The translations under genes were made by a program, and so were the position numbers. From NCBI GenBank assembly GCA_910890315.1, contig CAJVGD010000013.1, forward strand, positions 620,001 to 684,000: a stretch of 64,000 nt of DNA. The letters are read 5' to 3'. Positions 36,300 through 46,568 of the stretch are shown in pieces. Positions within the stretch are counted from its first letter, which is position 1. Each line of letters begins with the position of its first letter. This DNA comes from Serendipita indica DSM 11827. Taxonomy: Eukaryota > Basidiomycota > Agaricomycetes > Sebacinales > Serendipitaceae. The notes under the pieces are model-generated. The model was not told the origin of the DNA. It did not search any database and saw nothing but the letters and a program-made list of their open reading frames with translations.

Positions 36300-36830
36300 T
36301 ATTCCGATGAATTAACGAGCCACATCGCTGGGTAGGTGCCAGCATAGTGCCAGACTTGAGTTCGCGGCAGTTCTAGAATGCGATTCCGTTGGCCTTAATG
36401 CGAATGGGTGGCTTCTATTGTCCAATATGAGGTACCTGAATCAAGTCGATGTGGAAGAAGCTCGAGGACGGTGCAATAGGCCAGGATACCTGGAATGCCT
36501 CTTGATAGTTGTGGATGGTTGTCAACGACCAACCTCTTGGACCCGTTCTCATCCCCTGGCATTGTGAATATTATTTGAATTGTGACCATGTGCAAAGGAA
36601 CTAATGGGGGACTGCTCGATGCCGTTCCAGGCCGATGGGTCGAAGTCAAGGAAAGACTAGACAAAGCACGTTTCCTCTGAACCACGACGGGGCGATCCGA
36701 CCAAGACCCACCACGACGAGCATTTGAAGCTGGTTCCGGAAAAGCTGCTTCAAAGGCTGTGCTTATGCCAAGTGTTGCTCATCACTCGCTCAGACAATCC
36801 ATCATCGGACGCTCAGAGTGGCCACCGGGT
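36300..36830. repeat. Duplicated segment, copy B and promoter copy
   Basis: About 36360-36560 is similar to about 40315-40505, upstream of the next membrane-protein gene. About 36590-36830 is similar to 16480-16720. Membrane-protein genes were therefore copied with their upstream regions. No intact frame is shared. Confidence 0.5.
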
Positions 36831-37579
36831 CTATTCAAACCTTCAATCTTCAAATCTAGATAGCATATGAACGTGAAACCTGTGAATTGACCATTAAATA
36901 TTTTGCGTCGGATAGGCCGTCCTCAGTGCAGCCGTCCCAGGTAGCACCCACTGGGCAAGACATGACAACCGAGGATCCATAGTCATCGAAAACTTCTACA
37001 AGCAGCTATATTCAATCCTTGGTAGCGCGAGTAGCCGAGCAAAAGCTGGTCATCCTCGGCTGATGACAGTACATCATACAAAATCACAGGTTAAGTACCA
37101 CCATTAGGCTGAGAGAAGAAGTTTTCAGCGTAACAGTGACAGGTGCGAACTCTATGCACCTTCGAGGTTGATTGTCAAGCAGAGTGGCTCCACGGCATGA
37201 TATAGGCAATGTTGAGACATTCTTATTGAACCTTCCAGCGATCGTTCTTGGCGCTATACTCGTGTTCATACTATGGTGGACAATGGACGACGCTTCGACT
37301 GGCGCAACAAGCGTAATGTGGGCGAAACATAGAGCATCTTCACAGATTCCAATAACCCCAAGTAAATGTTGATACTAGGTAACGTTGTGTATAGACATAT
37401 ACTTAATTACTGATCTTCGCCATCAAAATTTCGTTTTGTGGCGAGATAGAGACAGGAATACACATCGACGCAACTATAAAACTCTTCGAAGGCTCGAAGA
37501 GTCAGAACGACGCGACTCACAACTTTGTTCAGAAGCTAATGATAGTCAGCGTCATCATCTCAGTGACGCGTTCTATGTT
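36831..37579. other. Unassigned stretch with one possible membrane segment
   Basis: A plus-strand frame at 37172-37372 encodes a clear hydrophobic run (LPAIVLGAILVFILWW). I find no exon to join it to with confidence. A second plus-strand frame at 37385-37609 is charged and may belong to it. I do not call a gene. Confidence 0.3.
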
Positions 37580-38007
37580 CTATTTAGTGACTGTCTGCAT
37601 ACGCAATGAATTCTCCCAAAGGGTTGATATTGGGCTTTTTCGTGAATTTATATGAGCGTGTGATGCATCTGGGGTGCCTTGAGCGTTGGAACCTCCTCCA
37701 TGAGAAGAGCCGGGTTCACCCGCCTTGGACGAGTCTTGTATGTTGAGAGTACCAACGCTTTTGGACGTCATCTCTGATCCCATTTGATTAGGATCTGGCT
37801 TGTAACTGGAAGGCACGAGGACGACTGGTCAGTATCGTCCTTCTGGGTACCGTGGAAAGTACGAGCCAGCACCGGCGATGCGTTAACTGTCATAACTTCC
37901 GATACCAAGTTCATCCGCAATGGACGAGTCCTGAACGCTGAGATCGCTAAGGGTGGTAGCCAATGTGAGGGATCGTGTTTGTTGGTGCCGAGGTCCATCA
38001 GCGGGCA
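37580..38007 (-). CDS. Short remnant of the NLR-upstream gene, locus 4
   Basis: A putative start MPADGPRHQQTRSL lies at 38007 with a likely intron after DSSIADEL, followed by a Ser/Gly-rich exon with GEPGSSHGGGSNAQG and a stop at 37580. Position and strand match the minus-strand partner of the head-to-head pairs, but there is no NACHT, WD40 or zinc finger. It may be the degenerate start of a lost NLR gene or an unrelated short gene. Sequence similarity to the other starts is weak. Confidence 0.35.
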
Positions 38008-38144
38008 TAGCTATCGGAGAAGGAGTTCCAGGAATACGGGCTCGGGCTCGACTCTTTGTGCAGAGAGGAAACCACGCACTAAACACTCACGATAATGCAA
38101 CAGTCGCCACGGCAAATGCCACTATTCCGCGAACGATATCACGT

Positions 38145-39081
38145 ATGTCAGACGCAGAGGGCGCTGAGCAGCTAATTCGAGCTGTTGAAGATGGTAATAA
38201 CCAACTAGCAGAGGTATTAAGCTATCTCGTCCCACATGAACCTTCTGACAACTATCGAATAGATATCCCGACAGGATAATCAAACCCTTGAGGCTTCCAC
38301 TGAAGAAGAACGACGAGCCAGAGAATTGGATGAGACTGAACTGGACCGTACTCGGTCATTACACGCAAGCTTGTCAAAACATCTTGACCCCAGACCGCAA
38401 GCTGAGACATGATGTATATCTCCACTCTATAGATAACCAGCTTCTTGAGCCAGTGCAGATCGGTTTGTGGACAAGATCTTTCGTCACAATTCTGACTTTC
38501 CGTAGATAGAAAAAGATTCCCCCACTTTCAATTGCTTCGCCATCATATTTCAGAGGTATTCACCAACTGTTGTCCGGACCGACCTTGGGACTTCCACTTG
38601 TGGGATGAAGTATCGCGGTCGCATAACCCGCCTTCATTTCTATGGCGACTTCGTAGCACACAAGGGTTCAGTGGAAACATAGCTGGAAGTGGCTGTCGTA
38701 TCTGGTTTGCCAACATTGCATTAAAGGACGGTCCGCCCAACAGTATGAGGCAGTATACAGTTGCCACGATATCCAAAGATGAAAACGACTTCGAAGAAGC
38801 GTTTGCAATTGGTAGGGTTGATACATTCTCCGAAGCTGCGTTAACAAGGTCTTTTAGATTTGCAAGGTCCAAAGAGCCCCTGTTGTGACAAGGAGTGTTC
38901 GAACATAAAAGCACATCTGAATGGAATATGGAAATCGTGGAAAGTTCTCAATGTATGGATTCTGGATGAGGACTGGCCCCCACAGCCTGCGTCTTCCACG
39001 CTCGCATTCGACTCGGAAAATCTTTCTGCAAATGCAAACAGTCTCTACGTTCATATCATGTCAGATGATCGTCCAAATTGA
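38145..39081 (+). CDS. Divergent partner protein, locus 4
   Basis: This is a partner paralogue. Helical exon MSDAEGAEQLIRAVEDGN comes first, then an acidic exon with EASTEEERRARELDE, then LHSIDNQLLEPVQIG, then HLWDEVSRSHNPPSFLWRLR and QYTVATI, matching the conserved central block. The last exon contains SPCCDKECSNIKAHLNGIWK and ends ANSLYVHIMSDD. The junction near 38400 needs a small intron or an indel that I could not place. It retains the C-terminal cysteine motif well. The nearest minus-strand start is 137 bp away. Confidence 0.55.
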
Positions 39082-39218
39082 CGCGAGGAGTGGGTCTAAC
39101 TCTCTTTATACCTTCAAACCTGAACGTACAGCATGATGGTTAGTTTATCGTTTAAACATTGACGGCTACAGAATGAGAGGACGCATGTATTCGAACAATT
39201 TCCCTATCACCAAATAAG

Positions 39219-40106
39219 CTAGTATAGTAAGAAAGAGAGTGTCAATCCGAGAGCCAAAGCGACGGCCACCGCCATTAGAGCGATGGCAGCCTTGACCTGG
39301 GTGAGGGCCACCCAATAAAGAAAAGTAAGAAAGATGAACGCTCCGCCGACAATAAACGTGAACGTCATCGACCAAGTGATCCACCCAAACGACTTTCCAA
39401 TCCCAAATTGTTGTAATCTCCGTATGTCGGCCTTGTGATTAAAGAAATCGCCCGTCAGTTTGTTCGTTGCGACCCACTCATATACTGCCTTGTACCTCTC
39501 CGCCTCTTGTCTCCTTTTTGTCTCTTGCCTATTTGTTGGCGCTGGCGCCGTGAGCTGACGATAATACTTGGTGGCCATATAACCGATGTCACACTCTAGA
39601 GATGCCGCCATATTGATCACAGCGACAGCAGAGCCAGCGCATCCCAAGTTGATGATGACCGCGCTGTACATAAACCAACGTAGCCCACGCCAGACCGGTA
39701 CTGGGTGAGCATGAAGGTCGCCGCCGCTATCAGAAATGGCGGATTCAATGAGTTGGTTCAACGAGATTTGAACGGCGGCAAATAGTGCCGACTGGAAAGG
39801 TGTCAGCCCAAAAAGGCCGAGAGTACACCCAATGTTACGAACCGTTACTGCAATAGTCTGCGCTAGAGCAATCCAAGATTTAACGTCTGACTTGATAGGA
39901 TTCGGTAATTTAGCTGAAATGTTCGTCAATCGTCCTCCATCAATGACTGGCACGGCGTGGCGGACCGTCGATTGCTTTAGTAAAGAGATCGTCATTTTTT
40001 TTTGAGGCTTCAGCTTCTGTAGAAGATGGACGTCCCTGTTCCACATGGCTAGGAGAAGCGGGCGGTGCTGCTGCTGCTGCTGCTGCTGCGACGACATTGT
40101 AAACAC
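39219..40106 (-). CDS. Small membrane protein, locus 4 copy (TM4)
   Basis: One frame covers the whole gene and ends SFLLY. Membrane segments match the other copies (WFMYSAVIINLGCAGSAVAV and FIFLTFLYWVALTQV). The single long frame needs two putative introns to be read through. The one at about 39846 (51 nt) is in frame either way. The one ending at 39913 (52 nt) is not. Upstream of it the homologous amino acids (SHVEQGRPSSTEA) lie in a different frame from the one that starts at the Met. A CAG run directly after the start explains how the frames came apart. The true N-terminus is unresolved. Confidence 0.65.
   Translation of the reverse strand: MFTMSSQQQQQQQHRPLLLAMWNRDVHLLQKLKPQKKMTISLLKQSTVRHAVPVIDGGRLTNISAKLPNPIKSDVKSWIALAQTIAVTVRNIGCTLGLFGLTPFQSALFAAVQISLNQLIESAISDSGGDLHAHPVPVWRGLRWFMYSAVIINLGCAGSAVAVINMAASLECDIGYMATKYYRQLTAPAPTNRQETKRRQEAERYKAVYEWVATNKLTGDFFNHKADIRRLQQFGIGKSFGWITWSMTFTFIVGGAFIFLTFLYWVALTQVKAAIALMAVAVALALGLTLSFLLY
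40066..40089. repeat. CAG/CTG trinucleotide repeat
   Basis: Seven to eight uninterrupted units lie immediately after the TM4 start codon, giving poly-Gln, poly-Ala or poly-Ser depending on frame. Confidence 0.9.
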
Positions 40107-40628
40107 TCTGCGGTGTCGGGACGGGAGGTAAGAGTTAGTACAACTTAAAAGAGAAGCAGGGACATTATAAGGGGCGACAGACCAGTAGAGCCCTCGTCGT
40201 TCGCTGTCATTCTCCGAACCACTAAACGGGAGTTGGGCGTCCCGCGTATATTCCGGTGAATTAACGATCCATATGGCTGGATAAGTACCAGCCTAGTGCC
40301 AGACTCAAGTTCGTGGCAGTTCTAGACTGCGGTCCCGGTGGCCTTTGGGAATGGATGGTCCAACGCGGCGGCTTCCAATTGGTTCAATACGATATATCTG
40401 AGTCGATTTGAACTGGAAGAAGCTCGAGGTCAGCGCCATAGGCCAGGATACCTGGAATGCCTCTTGATAATGGCGGATGGTTGTCAATGGCCAACCTCCT
40501 GATAGCATATTGGCGCCCCGATCCTATTCCCACTATGGATCGTATATAACCCTCAGACCTCCACCAAGTGGTTATCTTAACCTGCCGCGTGTAATATTAT
40601 ACCAGGGAACGAGAGACTAGCAGTTATC
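40107..40628. other. Divergent spacer between TM4 and kinase A
   Basis: No gene is supported. Roughly 40315-40505 repeats the 36.4-36.55 kb region. It should contain the promoters of the minus-strand membrane-protein gene and the plus-strand kinase gene. Confidence 0.4.
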
Positions 40629-42946
40629 ATGTCCAACGCGGCCTCCCTTCTAGGTCTCGACGTTCCAAAGAAGGAAGAGGTCGCCACCTTTGAAGCCTAT
40701 GTGCCTGCATTCGACCCCGGGAGGATTCGTGGCCGCCCGAGTTCGTTTATCAGTATCGAAACGAGTGGCACGAGTGATGCAGACGCTTTGCTGCCTGGGA
40801 GCTGGCCGTCGCGCGTCTTTACTTCTGGCGGATCCTCAGCGGCCATGAGTCAAGCAGAACTAGTGGAGGCAAAGAGAAAGCACGACGAGTGGTATTGTGA
40901 ATGGCCTCCGTTGACAGACGGTGAGTTGGATTTCCAAATTTGGAGTGGAGACTAAACTTGACCGCAGACCCTATCGAGCACGTTTGGCCGCCGAACGAGA
41001 TTAATCCCATCCTCACAAACTGCAGCATCAGACTCGACTGGGATGTTCTCGAGGACCCATCTCATGCAGACCTTCGTCCAGGCTTACCATCTAATTGCTT
41101 TCGCGACCAACGGTATTCACCAGCATTGACCCCGCTGGTCAAGCAGATTTACATCGTCATCAATGTATTCGACATTGTAAACGTTCTACCCCCTTATCCT
41201 ATCATCACCGTCACTGCCGCCAAGGACGCAGTCACTTGTTGGGACGTCCTACTGGCCATCCAGAGCTACGTTGCCACAGAGGTCACCCAAAACGTATTTG
41301 ATAGTTTCACCGAGGCGCGTCAAAAGGCAGTTCAAATGAATTTCAAGTACAATAGAAGCGCAGCGAGACATTTGACCACCCGTACACTCGGTCAAAAACT
41401 CCAAATCGGAGATCTATTGGGAGATCAAACCAAGTTCAAGTCGCTAAGCGAAGATCAAGCGCTCGTAGAGCGTATACTCGCCGAAACGGCTCCAGGAACT
41501 CACGCAGCAGGGTTTGGTCTTACGATAGGTGGATTCGTCAAGACCCTCGTGCTTGATCTTCAAATGAGGGAGAACCTGAAATCTCCGTTTTCAGCCCACC
41601 CAAACCTCGACAACGGTTCTACGGTGTTTGTAGACGTCGCCAACGTCGAATTCAAGATTACGGATCGCCAGCCGAGTCCTTTCAAACCTATTGCAATGCT
41701 GGACCAGGAATACACGTTGGAGCAGCTCATGAAATTGCGGCCAGCGGTGGATCTCACTGGTCTCGTCACCATATCCCTCGCGGGCTCGCGAGGACATGGC
41801 GGGTTTGCGACCGTACTATCTGGAGAGTATATAGGGGAAACGGCAAGCCGTACATTGTCACTTTTATATCCGTCTCACAGTCCTCAGGTAGCGATTAAAG
41901 TCCTACGTTTCTCAAAGAGTAGGAACAGCAAGCCATATATCTATGAACGACCACTTGAGCGCGTGAGTGTAACCCGATGCGAGTAAAGGTCCACTGACAG
42001 GTTGTGATTCAGCGAACCCTGCGTGAAATCAACGTGTGGGCGGCGCTTTCTCATCCTCATATTCTACCCTTTTACGGATTCACGACTGACCACGGCGATT
42101 TTCCTTCAATGGTCTCCCCTGTGAGTTTTCAAACCGTTTTCCTGTTCTCTCTTTCTGATTTAGGTTTCAGTGGTGCGAGCATGGAAACGCATTCGACTAT
42201 TTAAGACGCGATGAGGGCGTGTCGTTTGAAGAGCGTTTCCGACTGGTACGTGAAATCTCTCTTAGTGAAGCACATTCCAATTCCTTGTAGACTCAACAAG
42301 TTGCATCCGGCATCCAATATCTTCACGACCTTAAGATCGTTCACGGTGATATCAAACCGGTATGTTCAGCACTACGACAATGAGCAAACCTGACTTTCAC
42401 AAGAGGAACGTTCTAATAGACAGCCAACATAATGCGCTCGTTGCCGATTTTGGTCTCGTGCGCTTGGACGAATGGCAAGGTGCTCGTGGAATGACGACAA
42501 CTTCTATATTCACGGGCTCGGAGAGGTACATAGCTCCCGAGCTCGTCGTAACTCGTAGCAATCCGAACCCGAAAGCTACCAAGGAGAGCGACATTTGGGC
42601 TCTTGGCTGCGTTACAATGGAGGTAGGTACTTGGGATAAAACGCCTACAGTCGACTTACTTGAACCTGCCTAGTTTGTGGAGAATATTGAACCGTATCGA
42701 GATGTCCCGAACCACCTGTTGAAAGAGACGATTCTGGACGGCGAGAAGCCGGCAGCTCAGGGAGAAGGTGAAAACGTACTTGCGGATACCGATTCACCGT
42801 TCTGGGATCTTCTCAGGAGTTGCTGGGAGCACGAACCCAAGGAGCGGCCGCGTATACTGGACATTCGGCATCAGCTACACGCGATTGCGGAGAATTTGGG
42901 TTTCAACTGGAAGGACGAAGTGATGAGAGGGATGTCAGCTTCATGA
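40629..42946 (+). CDS. DUF6699-TKL kinase fusion A
   Basis: Eight exons: 40629-40920, 40968-41842, 41888-41962, 42001-42120, 42171-42245, 42291-42359, 42404-42622 and 42674-42946. The N-terminal part holds a DUF6699-like domain (INPILTNCSIRLDWDV, then VTCWDVLLAI). A tyrosine-kinase-like domain follows: Gly-loop GHGGFATV, VAIKVL lysine, catalytic HGDIKP in place of HRDxKP, DFGLVRL, APELVV and a final RPRILDI. The second intron (41843-41887) begins GC rather than GT and is 45 nt, so the frame also reads through it. Paralogue B has GT at the same site. The other introns are 38-51 nt. It heads a tandem array of three kinases. Confidence 0.85.
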
Positions 42947-43876
42947 GATGGAGCCGAGGTCTGAATCTCGAATCTACTAGAGGTATCGGATAAAAGAACC
43001 CGTTTCGATGGAATATATCGACTCTCGACATTTATCTCTATTAACTGGCTTTCACACATATACGAGTCACACTACCATCAACTTATTCCGGCAAGATCCT
43101 GGTATGCCGCACAGACGCGTCACGATCGCATTCTAAAGCTTGGAGCTGCCCATGACCGTAAGCCAGAAGCGACTTCAACGCATGTCAACCCGTGACCCTG
43201 TATCACTCTAAAAATACATTCATCTTGGAACTGGCGGAGGATGTCACCCTTCTTTATTTGCAGCGTAGCCGCCCTCGTTAGTATCTCAACCAGCAATATT
43301 TTACGAATCACCGTACCAGCAATAGAATTTCTACAAGGAAGTTTGAACCCTGTTATATCGAATAGGTCCTTACTCCATGTCCTATGGCTTTGAGGTGGGA
43401 GGGATTCAAGTCGGGATCAAAGGGGCGCTTGTCAGAAAGGCCGCAAGGAAATCTGTAGACGGAACCTATCGTGATCGAGTGGCGACAAAGGGAGACCAAT
43501 CGCCAGTAGCCTCGAGGCTTAAAATCCCAGCTGTGGCGTACCACAAGGGCTTTGCAGGTCGTAATCTGAGCGCTTTAGAACGCTTATTTGACTGCCTTAA
43601 TCCTTTTTCAAGACGTGGCTATGGCCGGCTGCATGCATCTGGCCTGTAGAATTGTTCCAAAGGACGTTTTTGGACGATGATAATCGATTGTGCGGAGGGT
43701 TCGAGATGGAATGGTCGGTTGACTCGGACGACTCCATCTCCAATCGAGTGCTGCTGCTGATTGCCAGCGTCCAACCTCTCCATTAGGCCTAGACAGGCGC
43801 TTTGATCTCGACATCAAGTATATATACGCACCAGACTCAGGATTGATCGATAAGTTCTTCAACGGAACAAACGATT
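42947..43876. other. Intergenic stretch
   Basis: No supported gene. The minus-strand frames in 43.1-43.9 kb are unrelated to neighbouring families and lack exon support. Confidence 0.4.
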
Positions 43877-46168
43877 ATGCCGCTTTTGCTCGGGCTCGAC
43901 GGCCCAGGATTCCATAGCCAGGGCGAGAATGAGCCTAGAATCGAGGTCTATACACCAGAATCTGCCGGTATGATTTCTGATTTTCGACTGATTTTCGACA
44001 TTTACAAACATCCCGACAGCCAACGACTATGCTGAGTCTGCAACCCCTTCAAGCTCGTCTCACTCCTATGACTCGGGGGGCCGCTCCGTGGCACTGAGCG
44101 GCGCGGAGCTCGTAGATGCAATGAAATCATACGACGCGTGGAATAAAAATTGGCCTTCCTTGACAGACGGTTTGTCCAATGACGGGTCCTGGGTAGACAC
44201 TGAACTTGACCACAGATCCTGACGAGCATGACTGGCCGCAAAACCAAATCAACCCTATTCTCACGGATTGCATAATTAGACTGGACTGGGATGTTCTCGA
44301 GGATCCATCTCATGCCGAAATCCGCGCCGGATTACCGCCTTGCTTTCGTGACCAACGTTATTCACCAGCCCTGACGCCATTTGTGATGCAACTATACATT
44401 ATAGTCAACATCGAGGCCATTCCAAACGAACTTCCATCATATCCTATCATTACCGTTACTGCAGACGGAGACGCAATCACATGCTGGGACGTCCTGCTCG
44501 CGATTCAGAATTATGTCGCCACAGTAGTCCCTCAATCCGTATTCGAAAGCTTCGGTGAGGCCCAAAAAAAGCAAATTCAAGCAAACTTCAAGTATAATAG
44601 GAGCCCTGCGCGACGCTGGACCTTCCGGACACTCGGTAGTAGACTCCAAATCGGGGATTTATTGGGAGATCAAACCAAATTCAAATGCATTTACGAAGAT
44701 CAAGCTCTCGCTGAGCGTATACTTGCTCAAACGGCACCTGAGATCCACGCAGCGGGGTCGGATCTCACTAGGGATGGATTAATCAAGGTCCTAATCCTTG
44801 ATCTGCAAATTCGAGAGCATTTGAAGTCTCCTCCTATGGTGCATTCCCGGCTGGATGTTGATCGCGGCCGCGAAGCCAAGGATATCGTGTTTGGATTGAC
44901 ACCCCGTCCGTTCAAACCTATACCAATCATCGACCAGGTATACACATTGGAGCAGCTTATGAGGCTTCGACCGGCTTTGGATCTTACTGGGAAGGTCTCT
45001 TTGTTTGACCCTACAAAAACGGGCAAACCCGGCGGATATGCAATGGCATATCGCGGTGAATACTTGGGAAAAACGGTTAGTACTCACTTGTTCTGTGCCA
45101 TAATCTAATATCCCTAGGTTGCTATCAAGGTCCTGAGATTCCCGAGGAGTCGGAATAAGCACAAGCCATATGAATATGAGCGATTACTCGAAAGGGTCAG
45201 TACACTAATTCACATTCAAAATGCTTGAGGCTCACTTTAGAAGCGAACTGCTCGCGAGATCAACGTATGGGCAGCATTATCTCATCCGCACATTCTGCAT
45301 TTCCACGGATTTACGACCGAACATGGTGACTTCCCTTCTATGGTATCACCAGTGAGTGCTTTGGATCCTAGTTTTATCAGTTCGTGATTTAGTTGATAGT
45401 GGTGTGATCATGGAAGTGCATTAGACTATATGAGATGCGAGGAAGTATCGCGAGAGGAACGCTTCCAACTGGTGGGTGGACCATTCCTTTCACAGACTAA
45501 CTAATCTCGATATAGACCCAACAAGTTGCATGTGGCCTCCACTACCTACATGATCTCAAGATCGTCCATGGTGATCTCAACCCAGTGCGTCCCTTCCCTA
45601 TCAAGCATACCATCCCTGACTTTTATCAGAGGAACGTACTAATAGACAGTCAGCGCAGTGCGCTCCTCGCCGATTTCGGTCTTGTGCGCCTTGAAGCATA
45701 CGGGATTGAGTCCAGCAGCCCTTACTCCGGTACCCTAAGGTACACAGCACCAGAGTTGGTCGTGACGCCGATCAACCGGCTCCCAAAGGCGACCAAGGAA
45801 GGTGACATCTGGGCGTTTGGATGCGTTGCGCTGGAGGTACGCACTTAACCCACAACTTTCCATATTATTCACCATAAAGCGAGTAGTTCCTCGAGCAAAT
45901 TGAACCATACCGGAATATTCCACAAGGGCTGTTGAAGGAGACAGTTATCGGTGGTCGGAAACCAGCAGCACAAGGCGATGGTTTCCTTGTTGCCGCCGGC
46001 GCCGACTCATCACTATGGACCCTCCTCAATGCTTGCTGGAGTCTCGACCCTCGTGAGCGGCCGTCCATAATGGAGATTAGGAATTACCTCGACGCCGTTG
46101 CGGGAAATCTGGGGTTCCCAAAGCTCAGTTGGAAGGACGAGGTGATGGCAAGGATGTCAAATTGCTGA
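43877..46168 (+). CDS. DUF6699-TKL kinase fusion B
   Basis: Tandem paralogue of kinase A with the start MPLLLGLDGPGFHSQGENE, an extra short first intron, and the same DUF6699-like domain (INPILTDCIIRLDWDV, ITCWDVLLAI). The kinase domain has GGYAMAYRGEY, VAIKVL, DFGLVRL and APELVV. The catalytic loop reads HGDLNP: the aspartate is kept but the lysine two residues on is replaced by Asn (codon 45579-45581), so activity may be weak or lost. The intron that is GC-AG in kinase A is GT-AG here (45075-45118). Other introns follow the kinase A plan. The array suggests local duplication. Confidence 0.85.
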
Positions 46169-46568
46169 TAGAAGCTGGCCTCTGAGACCCTTGGGCATTC
46201 TAGCCTTCTGTCGCCGGGCTATGCCTCTAGTTAATGTATTGATTCGTGTCGAACCCCCCAACCGTTGAGTTACCACGCTCCATCAATCATCTGGCAGGGT
46301 AGCTCAAATTTATCGCGACGAGATCTCGACGGCCATCTCCGAGCTTCCAAGAGCATAGAGTCTTAGTCCATACTTTCAGGGTTCCTTGCTCAAGGATGTT
46401 CACCACGCCAAAGCGAGGATCGAAAAGAGAGGCTGATGGCTCAAAGACTGTCTGAGGCGCATTGTCCTCCATTTGTAGCCCCCGGTGTCACTAACGACGT
46501 GGTTGCACCACGGCCGGCGCCAAATGTGGGGTGACCAAACAACGCAACGCTGCCTCCGAGCGAGGAGC
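46169..46568. other. Intergenic spacer
   Basis: No supported frame. The spacer runs from the end of kinase B to the start of the chimeric kinase C. Confidence 0.4.

Noticed and set aside
40940-40967. Start of kinase A at 40940
   Set aside because: That position is inside the first intron (GTGAGT at 40921, acceptor at 40967); the upstream exon from 40629 joins in phase, as in kinase B.
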